64,000 nt of DNA from Umezawaea tangerina. Its GTDB lineage: Bacteria; Actinomycetota; Actinomycetes; Mycobacteriales; Pseudonocardiaceae. The notes below the pieces were generated by a model. The model saw only the letters and a list, made by a program, of their open reading frames with translations, did no database searches and was not told the origin of the DNA. Below are positions 18,626-28,508 of the stretch, piece by piece. How positions within the stretch are numbered: the stretch's first letter is position 1; the number at the start of each line of letters is the position of its first letter. Location of the stretch: contig NZ_PVTF01000005.1 in assembly GCF_003002815.1 (NCBI RefSeq), positions 434,001-498,000 on the forward strand, written 5' to 3'. Made by a program: the position numbers and the translations under genes.

Positions 18626-21600
18626 TCATCGTTCGATCGACACGCCGCGCAGGGTCTTCAGGTCACCGAAGAACGACGGCGTGGTGGCCACCCTGAAGTC
18701 GTCCACGACCCAGATCTCCTTGGTCCGGTCCCGACGCTGCACGTTCAGGTGGACCGGGACATCACCGCTATGTGATGCCAGGGTCTGCTTCAACTCCTGC
18801 ACCAACGCCGGGGTCAACGTCTTCGTGCTGACCCCGAGCACGACGGGCGGCGCGACCCCCGGATTGTTCTCGGCGTCGGAGATGTCCAGCGGGACGACGT
18901 CACCACCGAAGATCGACATCTTGTCCTCGCGCCAGTTCACCCGCCCCTTCACGCAGACCGCGGAGTCCATCTCCAGGTCGCCGTGGAGCACCGCGTAGGA
19001 CTTGGGGAAGAACAACACCTCGACGGAGGCGTCGAGGTCCTCGACCGTCACGATCGCCCACGGCTCACCGTTCTTGTTGACCCGCCGCTCGATCGCGGAG
19101 ATCATCCCGGACACGACCAACTCGCCCTCCCGCGGCGGGTCGTCGATGACCACGGCGATGGGGCGCGGCGCGTACTTGCGAAGGATCCGCTCGGACCCGT
19201 CCAAGGGGTGCGCCGACACGTACAGACCCAGCATCTCCTTCTCCAGCGACAGCACCTGCTTGCGCGGCCACTCCTCGGTGCCGATCTTCAGATGCGCGAG
19301 CGCCGAGCGGTTCTCGTCCGGTTCGCCGGACTCCTCGCCGCTGCCGAACAGGTCGAACTGCCCCTCGGCCTCCTTGCGCTTGATCGGGACGACGATGTCG
19401 ACCGCGTCCTCGTGCACCTGGACGAGCGACATGCGGGTGTGGCCGAAGGAGTCGAAGGCACCGGCCTTGACCAAGGACTCGACGACCCTCTTGTTGCACA
19501 CCACCAACTCCGACTTGTCCAGGAAGTCGGTGAACGAGGTGTAGGCCCCGCGCCTGCCGCGTGTGGCGATGATGGAGTCGACCACGTTGGCGCCGACGTT
19601 GCGGATCGCCCCGAGACCGAACCGGCCGTCGACGCCAGCCGCACCGAAACGCAGGGCCGACTCGTTGACATCCGGCGGCAGCACCTTGATGCCCAGTCGA
19701 CGGCACTCGGCGAGGTAGACCGCGGACTTGTCCTTGTTGTCGCCCACCGAGGTGAGCAGGGCCGCCATGTACTCGGCGCGGAAGTTCGCCTTCAGGTGCG
19801 CGGTCCAGTAGGAGATCAGACCGTAGGCGGCGGCGTGGGACTTGTTGAACGCGTACCCGGCGAAGGGGAGGATCGTGTCCCACAGGGCCTTGACGGCCTC
19901 GTCGGAGAACTTCAGCTCGTGGTTGCGCATACCGTCGCGGAAGCCCTCGAACTCCTTGGCGAGGACCTCGGCCTTCTTCTTGCCCATCGCCTTGCGCAGG
20001 ACGTCCGCGCGCCCCATCGAGTAGTTGGCGACCTTCTGGGCGATGAACATGATCTGTTCCTGGTAGACGATCAGACCGTAGGTCTCGCCCAGGATGTCCT
20101 TGAGCGGCTCGGCCAACTCCGGGTGGATCGGAGTGACCTCCTGGCGGCCGTTCTTGCGGTCGGCGTAGTCGTTGTGCGCGTTCATGCCCATCGGGCCCGG
20201 CCGGTACAGCGCGCTGACAGCCACGATGTCCTGGAAGGAGGTCGGCTGCATGCGCCTCAGCAGGTCCCGCATCGGCCCACCGTCGAGCTGGAACACACCC
20301 AGGGTGTCGCCGCGGCTGAGCAGCGCGTAGGTCTCCGGGTCGTCCAACGGCAGGTTGTCGAAGTCGGGGACCTCCTGCTTGCCGCGGTTGGCCTCGATGT
20401 TGTCGATGGCATCACCCATGACCGTGAGGTTGCGCAGCCCCAGGAAGTCCATCTTCAGCAGGCCGATGTTCTCGCACGACGGGTAGTCCCAGCCGGTGAT
20501 GATCGACCCGTCGTCGCGCATCCACAGCGGCACCGACTCCGACAGCGGATCACGCGACATGATCACCGCGCAGGCGTGGACACCGGCGTTGCGGATCAGC
20601 CCCTCGAGCCCTCGCGCGGTGTCGAAGATGGTCTTGACCTGCTCGTCGGTCTCGACCAGGGCGCGGACCTCGGCGGCCTCGCCGTAGCGGGCGTGGCTCT
20701 TGTCGACGATCCCGTGGAGCGGGATGTCCTTGGCCATGATCGGCGGCGGCAGCGCCTTGGAGATCCGGTCGGCGATCCCGAAACCCTGCTGGCCGAAGTG
20801 GACCCTGGCGGAGTCCTTCAGCGCGGCCTTCGTCTTGATCGTGCCGAACGTGATGACCTGCGCCACCCGGTCGCCGCCGTACTTGTCGGAGGCGTACCGG
20901 ATCATCTCGCCTCGGCGGCGGTCGTCGAAGTCGATGTCGATGTCGGGCATCGCCGTGCGCTCGGGGTTCAGGAACCGCTCGAACAGCAGGCCGTGCGGGA
21001 TCGGGTCGATGTTGGTGATGCCCATCGCGTAGGCCACCAGGGCACCCGCCGCCGAGCCGCGGCCCGGTCCGACCCGGATGCCGACCTCGCGGGCGTGGCG
21101 GATGAGGTCACCGACGATCAGGAAGTAGGCGGGGAAGCCCTTGTCCACGATGACCTTGAGTTCGAACTCCGCCCGCTCGACGTAGCCGTCCGGGATCCCG
21201 TCGGGGAAACGCCGCTCCAACCCGGCGAAGACCTCGTGGCGGAACCACGATTCCTGCGTCTCGCCCTCGGGGACGTCGAAGTTGGGGATGCGGTCGTGGT
21301 GGGCCCACACGTCCGCGTAGGACTCGACGCGCTCGGCGATCAGCAGGGTCGAGTCCGTCGCTCCCGGAACCTCGGCGTCCCACAGTTCCCGCATCTCCTT
21401 GGCGGACTTGAGGTAGTAGCCGTTGCCGTCGAACTTGAACCGGGTCGGGTCGGAGAGCATCTTGCCCGACTGCACGCACAACAGCGCCGAGTGCGTGTCC
21501 GCCTGGTCCTTGGTGACGTAGTGGCTGTCGTTGGTCGCAAGTGGAGGGATACCGAGCTTCCTGCCCACCGCGAGAAGTCCCTCGCGGACCCTTCGCTCGA

Positions 21601-22189
21601 TGCTCAGACCGTGGTCCATCACCTCGAGGAAGAAGTTGTCGGCCCCGAAGATGTCCCGGTAGTCCGCCGCCGCCCGCAACGCTTCGGCTTCCTGACCGAG
21701 ACGAAGCCGCGTCTGCACCTCACCGGACGGACAGCCGGTCGTCGCGATGATGCCCTCGGAGTGCTCCACGATCAGTTCACGATCCATGCGCGGCTTGCGG
21801 TAGTACCCTTCCACGCTGGCGCGGGTGTGGAGCTTGAACAGGTTGCGCAGTCCGGTGGAGTTGGCCGCCAGCATGGTCATGTGGGTGTAGGCGCCGGCAC
21901 CGGCGACGTCATCACCTCGCTGACCGGGGTCACCCCAGAAAACGGGCTTCTTGTGGATACGACTATGGGGAGCCAGGTAGGCCTCGACACCGATGATCGG
22001 CTTGATGCCGAACCTGGTGGCAGTCTGGTAGAACTCGTCCGACCCGTACATGTTGCCGTGGTCGGTCATCCCCACGGCCGCCATCCCCAGCCGTTGCGCC
22101 TCTTCGAACAACGGGTTCACCTTCGCCGCACCGTCGAGCATCGAGTACTCGGTGTGGACATGCAGGTGGACGAACGACTTCCCTGACAA
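18626..22189 (-). CDS. dnaE: DNA polymerase III alpha subunit (DnaE1 type)
   Basis: This 1187-residue replicative polymerase subunit has the usual length for an actinobacterial DnaE1. The N-terminal PHP domain opens [15 protein letters not shown]. The palm acidic residues are in PDIDIDFDD, followed by the finger and beta-binding regions, an OB domain ([16 protein letters not shown]) and the C-terminal tail. It appears intact. The start is TTG at 22189, with GAGAGG just upstream. The context is odd for a housekeeping gene: I see neither lspA nor rluD, which I recall near actinobacterial dnaE1, and it sits directly beside an NRPS-PKS cluster. It is either the sole chromosomal dnaE with a cluster inserted nearby, or a second copy serving as a resistant target. 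The sequence alone does not decide this. Confidence 0.96.
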   Translation of the reverse strand: MSGKSFVHLHVHTEYSMLDGAAKVNPLFEEAQRLGMAAVGMTDHGNMYGSDEFYQTATRFGIKPIIGVEAYLAPHSRIHKKPVFWGDPGQRGDDVAGAGAYTHMTMLAANSTGLRNLFKLHTRASVEGYYRKPRMDRELIVEHSEGIIATTGCPSGEVQTRLRLGQEAEALRAAADYRDIFGADNFFLEVMDHGLSIERRVREGLLAVGRKLGIPPLATNDSHYVTKDQADTHSALLCVQSGKMLSDPTRFKFDGNGYYLKSAKEMRELWDAEVPGATDSTLLIAERVESYADVWAHHDRIPNFDVPEGETQESWFRHEVFAGLERRFPDGIPDGYVERAEFELKVIVDKGFPAYFLIVGDLIRHAREVGIRVGPGRGSAAGALVAYAMGITNIDPIPHGLLFERFLNPERTAMPDIDIDFDDRRRGEMIRYASDKYGGDRVAQVITFGTIKTKAALKDSARVHFGQQGFGIADRISKALPPPIMAKDIPLHGIVDKSHARYGEAAEVRALVETDEQVKTIFDTARGLEGLIRNAGVHACAVIMSRDPLSESVPLWMRDDGSIITGWDYPSCENIGLLKMDFLGLRNLTVMGDAIDNIEANRGKQEVPDFDNLPLDDPETYALLSRGDTLGVFQLDGGPMRDLLRRMQPTSFQDIVAVSALYRPGPMGMNAHNDYADRKNGRQEVTPIHPELAEPLKDILGETYGLIVYQEQIMFIAQKVANYSMGRADVLRKAMGKKKAEVLAKEFEGFRDGMRNHELKFSDEAVKALWDTILPFAGYAFNKSHAAAYGLISYWTAHLKANFRAEYMAALLTSVGDNKDKSAVYLAECRRLGIKVLPPDVNESALRFGAAGVDGRFGLGAIRNVGANVVDSIIATRGRRGAYTSFTDFLDKSELVVCNKRVVESLVKAGAFDSFGHTRMSLVQVHEDAVDIVVPIKRKEAEGQFDLFGSGEESGEPDENRSALAHLKIGTEEWPRKQVLSLEKEMLGLYVSAHPLDGSERILRKYAPRPIAVVIDDPPREGELVVSGMISAIERRVNKNGEPWAIVTVEDLDASVEVLFFPKSYAVLHGDLEMDSAVCVKGRVNWREDKMSIFGGDVVPLDISDAENNPGVAPPVVLGVSTKTLTPALVQELKQTLASHSGDVPVHLNVQRRDRTKEIWVVDDFRVATTPSFFGDLKTLRGVSIER

Positions 22190-22498
22190 GACGGGAACCT
22201 CTCAAGATCTTGGTCATTCCATTGTGGATCATGACCTCGACATGTCCGACCCCTTCGGCCGCCTGCTCAACGCACGCGCGGATCGCAACTCCTGCAACTG
22301 CTCGACATTCGCCAACAGCGCATGGTCGACTTCATGTCGCAGTCGATTCTCGCGGCCGGGGGTTGGCACGACAACGACGTACACCCCACCGAATCGGCCA
22401 TGCGCACGACACACCACGGGGCGACCTACCTGAACGTCCGGCACGCACGGGTTGCCCGGCAAGACATGCTCTTGCACCCTGCCGTTGCCGACGATGAC
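22190..22498. other. Intergenic region upstream of dnaE
   Basis: This 309-base stretch contains the dnaE ribosome site and presumably its promoter. A leftward frame of 82 codons is open at 22229-22477, but it has no recognisable family, no clear ribosome site and no convincing codon bias, so I do not call it a gene. I see no RNA gene or repeat. Confidence 0.4.
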
Positions 22499-23200
22499 TC
22501 AGCCGAGCCTGCGCAGCAGCACGTCGACGAGCTTCTGCGGTTCGTCCAGCATGATGTCGTGGCCGCAGTCGATGGTGTGGAAATCCCATGACGGGTCGCC
22601 CTCGATGCGTTCCCGGTTGTCGCCGTACGGGCTGTCGTACCCGGTGGCGAGGATGTACGTCCGCTTGAAGCCAGCGAGGTTGACGTCGCTCAGCGGCAAT
22701 CTCTCGGTTGTAGCGGCGAGCGGGAAGGGGACGCCGAGTCGGTCGATGACCGCCCGGTCGCTCTCGTTGCCACCGAACTGAGCGGCCGGGAACGGATCGA
22801 TGTACAGACCCCGGTTGTCGGCCCCCGTGGCCAGGAACATCTCGAGGGCGGGTGGGTAGACGTCGACGAACGACTGCCCGTGCGACGGGACGACAGCATC
22901 GAGGTAGACGAGCTCGTCGACGCGGTTCGGGATCTGGCAGGCCACTCCCGTGATGACCATCCCGGCGTACGAGTGGCCCACCAGCGTGACGGATGACAGG
23001 TCCTCCCACTTGACGAGATTGACGATGTCGGTGACGTGGGTGCTGAGGGTGATGTCACCGGACAGGAGGTGGGAGTGTTCGGCGCATCCGGCCAGCGACG
23101 GCGTGAACACCGTGTGCCCCGAGCTCCGCAGCAGGTCGGCTGTCCGCCGGTACGTCCAGCCCCCGCGCCAACCACCGTGCACCAGGACAAAGGTTGCCAT
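22499..23200 (-). CDS. Alpha/beta hydrolase
   Basis: This 233-residue hydrolase resembles the plant esterase/hydroxynitrile-lyase type. The ATG at 23200 follows AGAAGAGAT; longer in-frame extensions lack family sequence. It starts TFVLVHGGWRGGW (oxyanion hole), has the nucleophile in GHSYAG, and a late His in DCGHDIML. The triad therefore looks complete. Substrate is unknown. It is separated from the upstream SDR gene by about 270 bases in which I see nothing coding, so it may have its own promoter. It marks the left end of the catabolic island. Confidence 0.88.
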   Translation of the reverse strand: MATFVLVHGGWRGGWTYRRTADLLRSSGHTVFTPSLAGCAEHSHLLSGDITLSTHVTDIVNLVKWEDLSSVTLVGHSYAGMVITGVACQIPNRVDELVYLDAVVPSHGQSFVDVYPPALEMFLATGADNRGLYIDPFPAAQFGGNESDRAVIDRLGVPFPLAATTERLPLSDVNLAGFKRTYILATGYDSPYGDNRERIEGDPSWDFHTIDCGHDIMLDEPQKLVDVLLRRLG

Positions 23201-23468
23201 GTCGATCTCTTCCCATCTGATCCGCAGGTGCGCCTTGTCGCGCCGGATGTCAGGTCCGAACCCGGACGGTTCGCCGTTGCGCCCGTTCGTCGATGTCACC
23301 GCACGACGCCCACCCGACCGACTTCCCCCTTGGAAGCCGTCGGACCAGTTCGCCGAGTTCCTCTTGCTGCCGCGCCACGGTTGCGACCACTGTCGTGACG
23401 CCGCGGAGGCGCTGGGTTGTTCGAGATCGCCCTGGTGATCCAAGGGATCGATCCCATGGCCCGCTTGT

Positions 23469-24248
23469 CTACCCGAAGCCCGCACCGATGAGGGAGCCGC
23501 CGTCCACGGGCGCCACCACTCCTGTCACGAATCTCGAGTGCGGCGACACGAGCGCCGCGGCCACGTTCGCGAACTCGCGAGGCTCCCCGATGCGGCCCAG
23601 CGGCACCCTGTCACCAAGGCGCCCCTTCGACAGCCCTGGCCGACTGTCGACCATCTTGTCGACGAGCTGCGTGTCGAACAGTCCGGCCATCAACGTGTTG
23701 ACGCTGATGTTGTCCTTTGCGACCTCGAGGGCCAGGGTCTGGGCGTAGCCGATCACCGCCGACCACACGGCAACCGGGGCCGCCATGTCGATGGCCGGTC
23801 GTTGGACGACCGCGGAGACGACGTTGAGGATGCTGCCGCCCTCACCCGTCATGTACGGCAACGTCGCACGCACGGACCTCACCACGTAGTAGAAGTGCCG
23901 CTCGAATGCCGTCACCCAGACGTCGTCGGTCAGCTTCGAGATGGGGCGGACGGGCGGCCCACCGTCGTTGGTGACGAGGACGTGCACGGCGTCTCCGAAC
24001 CGACCGACAGTCGAAGCCGTGACCCGGACGATGTCGTCCGCCTTCGAACAGTCGGCGGCCAGCCCGAGGACCTTGCCCTCGCCGTGCCTGTGGGAAAGGT
24101 GTTCAGCGGCCGCAGCCGCCTTCTCCGCCCGTCGCCCGAAGATCGTCACAAGGGCACCCTCGGCCAGCAGTCGATCGGCGATCGCGTAGCCCAGCCCATC
24201 GCTTCCGCCACCGACGATCGCGACCTTGCCCGCCAGTCCGAGGTCCAT
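23469..24248 (-). CDS. SDR-family oxidoreductase, atypical (no Tyr-x3-Lys)
   Basis: This 259-residue protein has the short-chain dehydrogenase fold. The ATG at 24248 overlaps the stop of the amidohydrolase gene (TGATG), so the two are translated together. The nucleotide-binding loop is GGGSDGLG rather than TGxxxGIG, and the NAG motif is TNDGG. The catalytic Tyr-x3-Lys is replaced by Trp and Ile (AVWSAVIG). These features match a known subgroup of FabG-like SDRs without a perfect tetrad, so a classical reductase role is doubtful. The C-terminal VDGGSL end is normal. Its pairing with the amidohydrolase suggests a joint step in breakdown of a cyclic or aromatic intermediate. Confidence 0.88.
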   Translation of the reverse strand: MDLGLAGKVAIVGGGSDGLGYAIADRLLAEGALVTIFGRRAEKAAAAAEHLSHRHGEGKVLGLAADCSKADDIVRVTASTVGRFGDAVHVLVTNDGGPPVRPISKLTDDVWVTAFERHFYYVVRSVRATLPYMTGEGGSILNVVSAVVQRPAIDMAAPVAVWSAVIGYAQTLALEVAKDNISVNTLMAGLFDTQLVDKMVDSRPGLSKGRLGDRVPLGRIGEPREFANVAAALVSPHSRFVTGVVAPVDGGSLIGAGFG

Positions 24249-25141
24249 CAGCAGACTCCGATCGAGGCCAGGAACGACTCGGCGTTGCCGTGGAAGACGT
24301 CGTCGAGGACGTCCGGCGGGAAGCCCTGCTCCCGCCAGTCCCGGACCAACCTCTCGTGGCTGAGCATCGGGTAGTCGGCCGCGAAGAACACCTTCTTGCG
24401 CAGGCGTCTGCCGATCTCGCGCTTGAGCTCCTCCGGGTAGTAACGGGGGGACCAGCCGTGCAGCTCCAGCCAGACGTTGCCCTTGTGCAGCGCGATGGCG
24501 ATCATCTCGGACTGCCACGGCCACGCGACCCGCGCCGCGATCACGTCGAGGTCCGGATAGCGCGCCGCGATGCGGTCGACGTGGCGAGGGTGGCAGCTGT
24601 CGAGCTCGAGGCCCATGCCACCACGCATCCCCGCGCCGTTCGCCGACATGCCCACGAGCATCAGCACAGGACGACGAGCCTCGACGCACAGGTTCAGACA
24701 CTTCTCCCAGGCAGGCTGGTCCGGCGCACCGGCCGCGGAGAACGGGTGCAGTGCCATCCCGACCAGACCCGGTCCGTCGCCGAGGCAGCGCTCGAGCTCC
24801 TTGACGTGATCGGGCCGGGTCGGGTCGATCCCTATCCAGTTGCCGAGCACGACATCGGAGTACTCGCGCGTGTAGTCGAAGGCGTAGTCGTGCTGGTCGC
24901 GCAGCGCGCCGACGTCCATCTTGTAGGTGTACGCGAGGTCCAGCATCACCTTGGCGTTGGCCTGGCGGAACTGGGCGGCCTGTTCCTCCTCGCTGACGAA
25001 GGTCATGTCCCACTTGAAGTAGTCACGTACCGCTTCTCGGGCCTCACGGTCCTCGAAAGGGCTGCCCTTCCAGCCCTTCGCGGTCCCCCAGTGGGAGTGG
25101 AAGTCGATCAGCCGAGGCGGCGTGGACGTTGGCGTGGTCAT
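24248..25141 (-). CDS. Amidohydrolase family 2 metal-dependent hydrolase/decarboxylase
   Basis: This 297-residue protein belongs to the amidohydrolase-2 family, which includes ACMSD-type and resorcylate-type decarboxylases and lactone hydrolases. The N-terminal metal site is in IDFHSHWG, a later His in MALHPF, and the C-terminal Asp in FFAADYPML. The ATG at 25141 follows GAGGGAGCGG. It is first in a two-gene leftward unit with the SDR gene and diverges from the MDR reductase gene at 25348. The reaction cannot be named; decarboxylation or ring-lactone hydrolysis would fit the catabolic surroundings. Confidence 0.87.
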   Translation of the reverse strand: MTTPTSTPPRLIDFHSHWGTAKGWKGSPFEDREAREAVRDYFKWDMTFVSEEEQAAQFRQANAKVMLDLAYTYKMDVGALRDQHDYAFDYTREYSDVVLGNWIGIDPTRPDHVKELERCLGDGPGLVGMALHPFSAAGAPDQPAWEKCLNLCVEARRPVLMLVGMSANGAGMRGGMGLELDSCHPRHVDRIAARYPDLDVIAARVAWPWQSEMIAIALHKGNVWLELHGWSPRYYPEELKREIGRRLRKKVFFAADYPMLSHERLVRDWREQGFPPDVLDDVFHGNAESFLASIGVC

Positions 25142-25347
25142 GGTGCCGCTCCCTCGAACGTGGCTGCCGTGCGTCGCGCCCCGACATCGTCGACAGGACG
25201 TGCACCTTCCCGGGCAACAGCCATGACCGTCCCTTCGACGAACACCTGCCGCCATCGAGGCGGACGACCTTCGCGAACACTTAATGACATGTCTATCATA
25301 AAATGCACAGACGGCGACACCGCCGCCCTTCCAGCACCAGGAGCGCC
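25142..25347. promoter_or_regulatory. Divergent promoter region with a GACATGTC palindrome
   Basis: These 206 bases separate the amidohydrolase gene from the rightward MDR reductase gene. Around 25281-25305 the sequence becomes AT-rich and contains the perfect octamer palindrome GACATGTC (25286-25293), flanked by ATGA and TCAT. This is a plausible promoter core and operator for a TetR or GntR protein encoded nearby. Which one is not known. Confidence 0.45.
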
Positions 25348-26271
25348 ATGCGAGCCATCACCCAGTACGAGTTCGGCGGTCCCGACGTGCTCACCGTCGT
25401 CGACGCGCCCGAGCCCAAGCCCATCCCGACCGAGGTCCTCGTCCGCGTCAAGGCGATCGGCTTGAACCCGTTGGACACGCGCCTGCGCGCCGGCGAGTTC
25501 CCCGTGCAGCTGCCGTTCACCCTCGGCTGGGACATCAGCGGCGTGGTCGAGGAGGCTCCCCACACGTGGCGGCTCAAGCCGGGTGACGAAGTGTTCGGCA
25601 TGCCGCTGTTCCCGCGGATGGCGAGCGGGTACGCCGAGCTCGTGTCCGCGCCGGCACTGCACCTGGCGCACAAGCCGGCAGCGCTCTCGCACGTCGAGGC
25701 CGCGGCGTTGCCGTCCGTCGGACTGACGGCGTGGCAGGGCCTGGTCGACCTCGCGGGCGTGGGCACGGGCGACCGCGTCCTGGTCCACGGCGGTGGCGGC
25801 GGGGTCGGCCACGTCGCGATCCAGATCGCGAAGGCGCTCGGCGCACACGTGATCACCACTGCCAGTACGGGCAAGCGGGACTTCGTCGAGGATCTCGGCG
25901 CCGACGAAGTGGTCGACTACACGACCGTCGACTTCGCCGAGGCCGTCCGCGGCATCGATGTCGTGCTCGACACGATCGGTGGTGACACCGCCGAGCGGTC
26001 GATCGCGGTGCTCCGACCCGGCGGTCACCTGCTCACGGCGGTCGAAGACGACGATCCGGAGCTCGCCGCTGGTTGCGAGGCAGCCGGCATGCGCTTCAGC
26101 GGCATCGTGGTCGACCCCGACCCGGTCGGCTTGCGCGGTCTTGTCGAGCTCGTCGAACAGGGAAAACTCCGAGTCCACGTGCACGAGACGTTCCCCTTCG
26201 AACGGGTCGCCGACGCACACCGGACACTCGAGAGCGGCCACCTCCAAGGCAAACTCGTCCTCACCGCCTGA
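25348..26271 (+). CDS. Zinc-less MDR oxidoreductase (quinone reductase/enoyl reductase type)
   Basis: This 307-residue medium-chain dehydrogenase/reductase reduces activated double bonds or quinones with NAD(P)H. The ATG at 25348 follows AGGAGCG. The N-terminal substrate domain (YEFGGPDVL) is followed by a nucleotide-binding loop (VHGGGGGVGHVA), and there are no zinc-binding cysteines. The 95 bases before the next gene, a TetR regulator, are short enough for one transcript. It is first of four rightward genes alternating enzymes and regulators (MDR, TetR, MDR, TetR). Confidence 0.9.
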   Translation: MRAITQYEFGGPDVLTVVDAPEPKPIPTEVLVRVKAIGLNPLDTRLRAGEFPVQLPFTLGWDISGVVEEAPHTWRLKPGDEVFGMPLFPRMASGYAELVSAPALHLAHKPAALSHVEAAALPSVGLTAWQGLVDLAGVGTGDRVLVHGGGGGVGHVAIQIAKALGAHVITTASTGKRDFVEDLGADEVVDYTTVDFAEAVRGIDVVLDTIGGDTAERSIAVLRPGGHLLTAVEDDDPELAAGCEAAGMRFSGIVVDPDPVGLRGLVELVEQGKLRVHVHETFPFERVADAHRTLESGHLQGKLVLTA

Positions 26272-26366
26272 CCCCCATGAGGACGCGCGCGAGCGAGACC
26301 TCATGGGAGCCACGCGGTCGACCTCGCCCGACCGGCCGGGGACCCGGTGCCAGTACGCTGATTCCC

Positions 26367-27008
26367 GTGCCAACGCAGAAGGAGCGCAACGCCGAGACGC
26401 GGCAGCGGTTGCTCGTGGCGGCGCGGGAGGTGTTCGCCGAGAAGGGCTACGCACACGCGAGCGTCGCCGACATCGTGAAACGGGCAGGCCGCGCACACGG
26501 TTCGTTCTACCTGCATTTCGCCAACAAGGAGGCGGTGCTGCAGGTCCTGATCGAGGGCGCGATGGCCCAGTTGTCCCTTGAGTCCAGGACCATGTGGCAG
26601 TGGGAGGAACCAGCGTCGGGTGTGCACCGGACCGTCCGCAGGTTCGTCCAAGCCTTTGGCGAGGACCGGGATCTTTGGCTGCTCCTCGATCAGCGCAGCA
26701 GCCTGGAACCGGCCTTCAAGAAGTTGAACGACCAGTGGTTCCACCAGCTCACGGCCGACATCATGCACGGCATGGCTTCCGCCAAGACGTCCGTGCCGAC
26801 GCCCGGTCTCGATCCCGGGATCCTCGCGCAGGTCCTCGCCGCCATGCTCTCCGACAGCACTCGCGCCCTGTACCAGGAGGACTCCAGCTGGACGCCCGAT
26901 GAGCTGGTGGACGAGATCTCCACGATCTGGTCACTCGCACTCGGGTACGACCACGCGCCCTTCTCGCCCGCGGAACACGGACAGGCCGACGCAGCACCTC
27001 GTGGATGA
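26367..27008 (+). CDS. TetR-family regulator
   Basis: This 213-residue regulator has an N-terminal TetR helix-turn-helix (IVKRAGRAHGSFYLHFANKE, about residues 35-55) and a helical ligand-binding half. The GTG start at 26367 has no clear ribosome site, so a short leader or coupling to the upstream MDR gene is possible. It closely resembles the second TetR gene at 28509 in the DNA-binding part (NRAHGTFYLHFENK), so the two are likely paralogues that may read related operators. The palindromes at 27147 and 27239, just downstream, are candidate targets. Confidence 0.9.
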   Translation: MPTQKERNAETRQRLLVAAREVFAEKGYAHASVADIVKRAGRAHGSFYLHFANKEAVLQVLIEGAMAQLSLESRTMWQWEEPASGVHRTVRRFVQAFGEDRDLWLLLDQRSSLEPAFKKLNDQWFHQLTADIMHGMASAKTSVPTPGLDPGILAQVLAAMLSDSTRALYQEDSSWTPDELVDEISTIWSLALGYDHAPFSPAEHGQADAAPRG

Positions 27009-27146
27009 CGGTGCCGCCGAGTGGCAGCGGCCACGACGGCTGCGCGCACCGCGGCGATCGCCCCATCGCTTCGGATGAGTTCCGGTGTCCCCGCCTTGGC
27101 CGTTCACCACTCGGCGAGAGCGGCAGGTGGGAAGGGTGTCGGAGCC

Positions 27147-27168
27147 GATACCGGACCTGCTCGGTATC
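27147..27168. promoter_or_regulatory. Palindrome GATACCG-N8-CGGTATC
   Basis: A perfect 7-base inverted repeat with an 8-base spacer lies about 165 bases upstream of the MDR gene at 27313. The half-site GATACCG recurs in the palindrome at 27239. It is probably a second binding site for the same regulator. Confidence 0.55.
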
Positions 27169-27238
27169 GCGGCGACCCCGTCATCGTGGAGGAGCCGTCG
27201 GTTCCGGGCTTGCCAGGACGTCGCCCGCTCGACATCCT

Positions 27239-27268
27239 GATACCGGCGTCATTACTGACACCAGTATC
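27239..27268. promoter_or_regulatory. Long palindromic operator upstream of MDR gene
   Basis: The two 13-base arms, GATACCGGCGTCA and TGACACCAGTATC, are complementary at 11 of 13 positions around a 4-base centre. It lies 44 bases before the ATG at 27313, where a repressor would cover the promoter. Size and symmetry fit a TetR-family operator. The rest of the 304-base gap (27009-27312) holds nothing else I can identify. Confidence 0.65.
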
Positions 27269-27312
27269 ATTAAGTTGCCCAAGCCCTACTGATGGACGAC
27301 GAGGACCGAACG

Positions 27313-28329
27313 ATGTCTTTGACGACACGCGAGTGGCACTTCATGCAACGACCGGTCGGACTACCCGGTCCCGAGACCTTCAAGCTCGTCGAACGCGACC
27401 TTCCACCACTGCAGGAGGGTCAGTGCCTGGTGAAGAACCTTGTCCTCTCGGTCGACCCCTACATGCGACCGCGGATGGACGCCGGGCCGTCCTACGTTCC
27501 CCCGTTCGAGCTCGGGGAGGCCTTGACCGGCAGCGCCGTCGGTGAGGTCGTCGAGACGCGGAGCGATGTCCCTCTGGGGTCCTGGCTCGTGCACCAAGCC
27601 GGCTGGCGGGAGCACGCGGTCGTCGATGCCGGTGCGGCTCGCGTCGTCGACAAGGGCCGGTACCCCAGCTCGCACTACCTCGGCGTCCTGGGAGGGCCCG
27701 CTTTCGCCGCCTATGTCGGGCTCTTCCACATCGCGGACTTCCGGCGAGGGGACTCCGTCTTCGTCTCCGGCGCGGCCGGTGCGGTCGGCAGCATGGTCGG
27801 GCAGTTCGCCTTGCTGGCCGGCGCCAAGCGGGTCGTCGGGAGCGCGGGAAGCAGCGAGAAGGTGAGGTACCTCGTCGACGAACTGGGATACGACGCGGCG
27901 TTCGACTACAAGACCGGTCCCGTGCTGGAGCAGTTGCGCGGTGCGTTCCCCGAGGGACTGGACGTCTACTTCGACAACGTGGGATCGGATCACCTGGCCG
28001 CGGCGATCGACGTGCTCAACGACTTCGGACGCGCGGCGATCTGCGGAACCATCTCGACCTACAACGCGGTCGAGCCCCACGCGGTCCCCGTGGATGCCGT
28101 CAAGGTCGTGACCAAACGGCTCCGCCTTCAGGGGTTCATCGCGTTCGATCACGAGGACCTCCGGAAGGACTTCGACTCCGAAGTGGGAGCATGGTTGGAA
28201 GCAGGCCGACTGATGAGCCCGGAGACGATCAGTCGAGGGATCGAGTCCGTTCCCGCAGCGTTCACCGGCATGCTGACCGGTACGAACACCGGAAAGGCGA
28301 TCGTCCGCTTGGCGGAGGATCAGACCTGA
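27313..28329 (+). CDS. MDR oxidoreductase of the prostaglandin/curcumin reductase type
   Basis: This 338-residue NADP-dependent enzyme belongs to the zinc-less MDR branch that includes leukotriene B4 dehydrogenase and CurA. Family features include LSVDPYMRPRM near residue 50, the nucleotide loop SGAAGAVGS, and an FDNVGSDHL segment. The ATG at 27313 follows GAGGACC, preferred over an upstream in-frame ATG at 27292. It likely reduces an alpha,beta-unsaturated ketone or acyl-CoA. A strong palindrome 44 bases upstream suggests tight repression. Confidence 0.9.
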   Translation: MSLTTREWHFMQRPVGLPGPETFKLVERDLPPLQEGQCLVKNLVLSVDPYMRPRMDAGPSYVPPFELGEALTGSAVGEVVETRSDVPLGSWLVHQAGWREHAVVDAGAARVVDKGRYPSSHYLGVLGGPAFAAYVGLFHIADFRRGDSVFVSGAAGAVGSMVGQFALLAGAKRVVGSAGSSEKVRYLVDELGYDAAFDYKTGPVLEQLRGAFPEGLDVYFDNVGSDHLAAAIDVLNDFGRAAICGTISTYNAVEPHAVPVDAVKVVTKRLRLQGFIAFDHEDLRKDFDSEVGAWLEAGRLMSPETISRGIESVPAAFTGMLTGTNTGKAIVRLAEDQT

Positions 28330-28508
28330 GCGTTGGCCAGGGTCGGGCTCGACGGAGACCTCGAGAGCCGCTGACCGCCTCGCCTGCCCCAGCCGAACCC
28401 TAGTATGGACGTCACCGATGTAGCCGTCTTGACGGGTCCTGCCCTGGCTTCCCGGTCCAGAGCTCGTCGAGACGCACACGAACAGAAGCGCGCGTAGGAG
28501 ACACGACG

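Noticed and set aside
22229-22477. 82-codon minus-strand frame upstream of dnaE
   Set aside because: There is no ribosome site, no recognisable family and weak codon bias. It is listed only as intergenic content.
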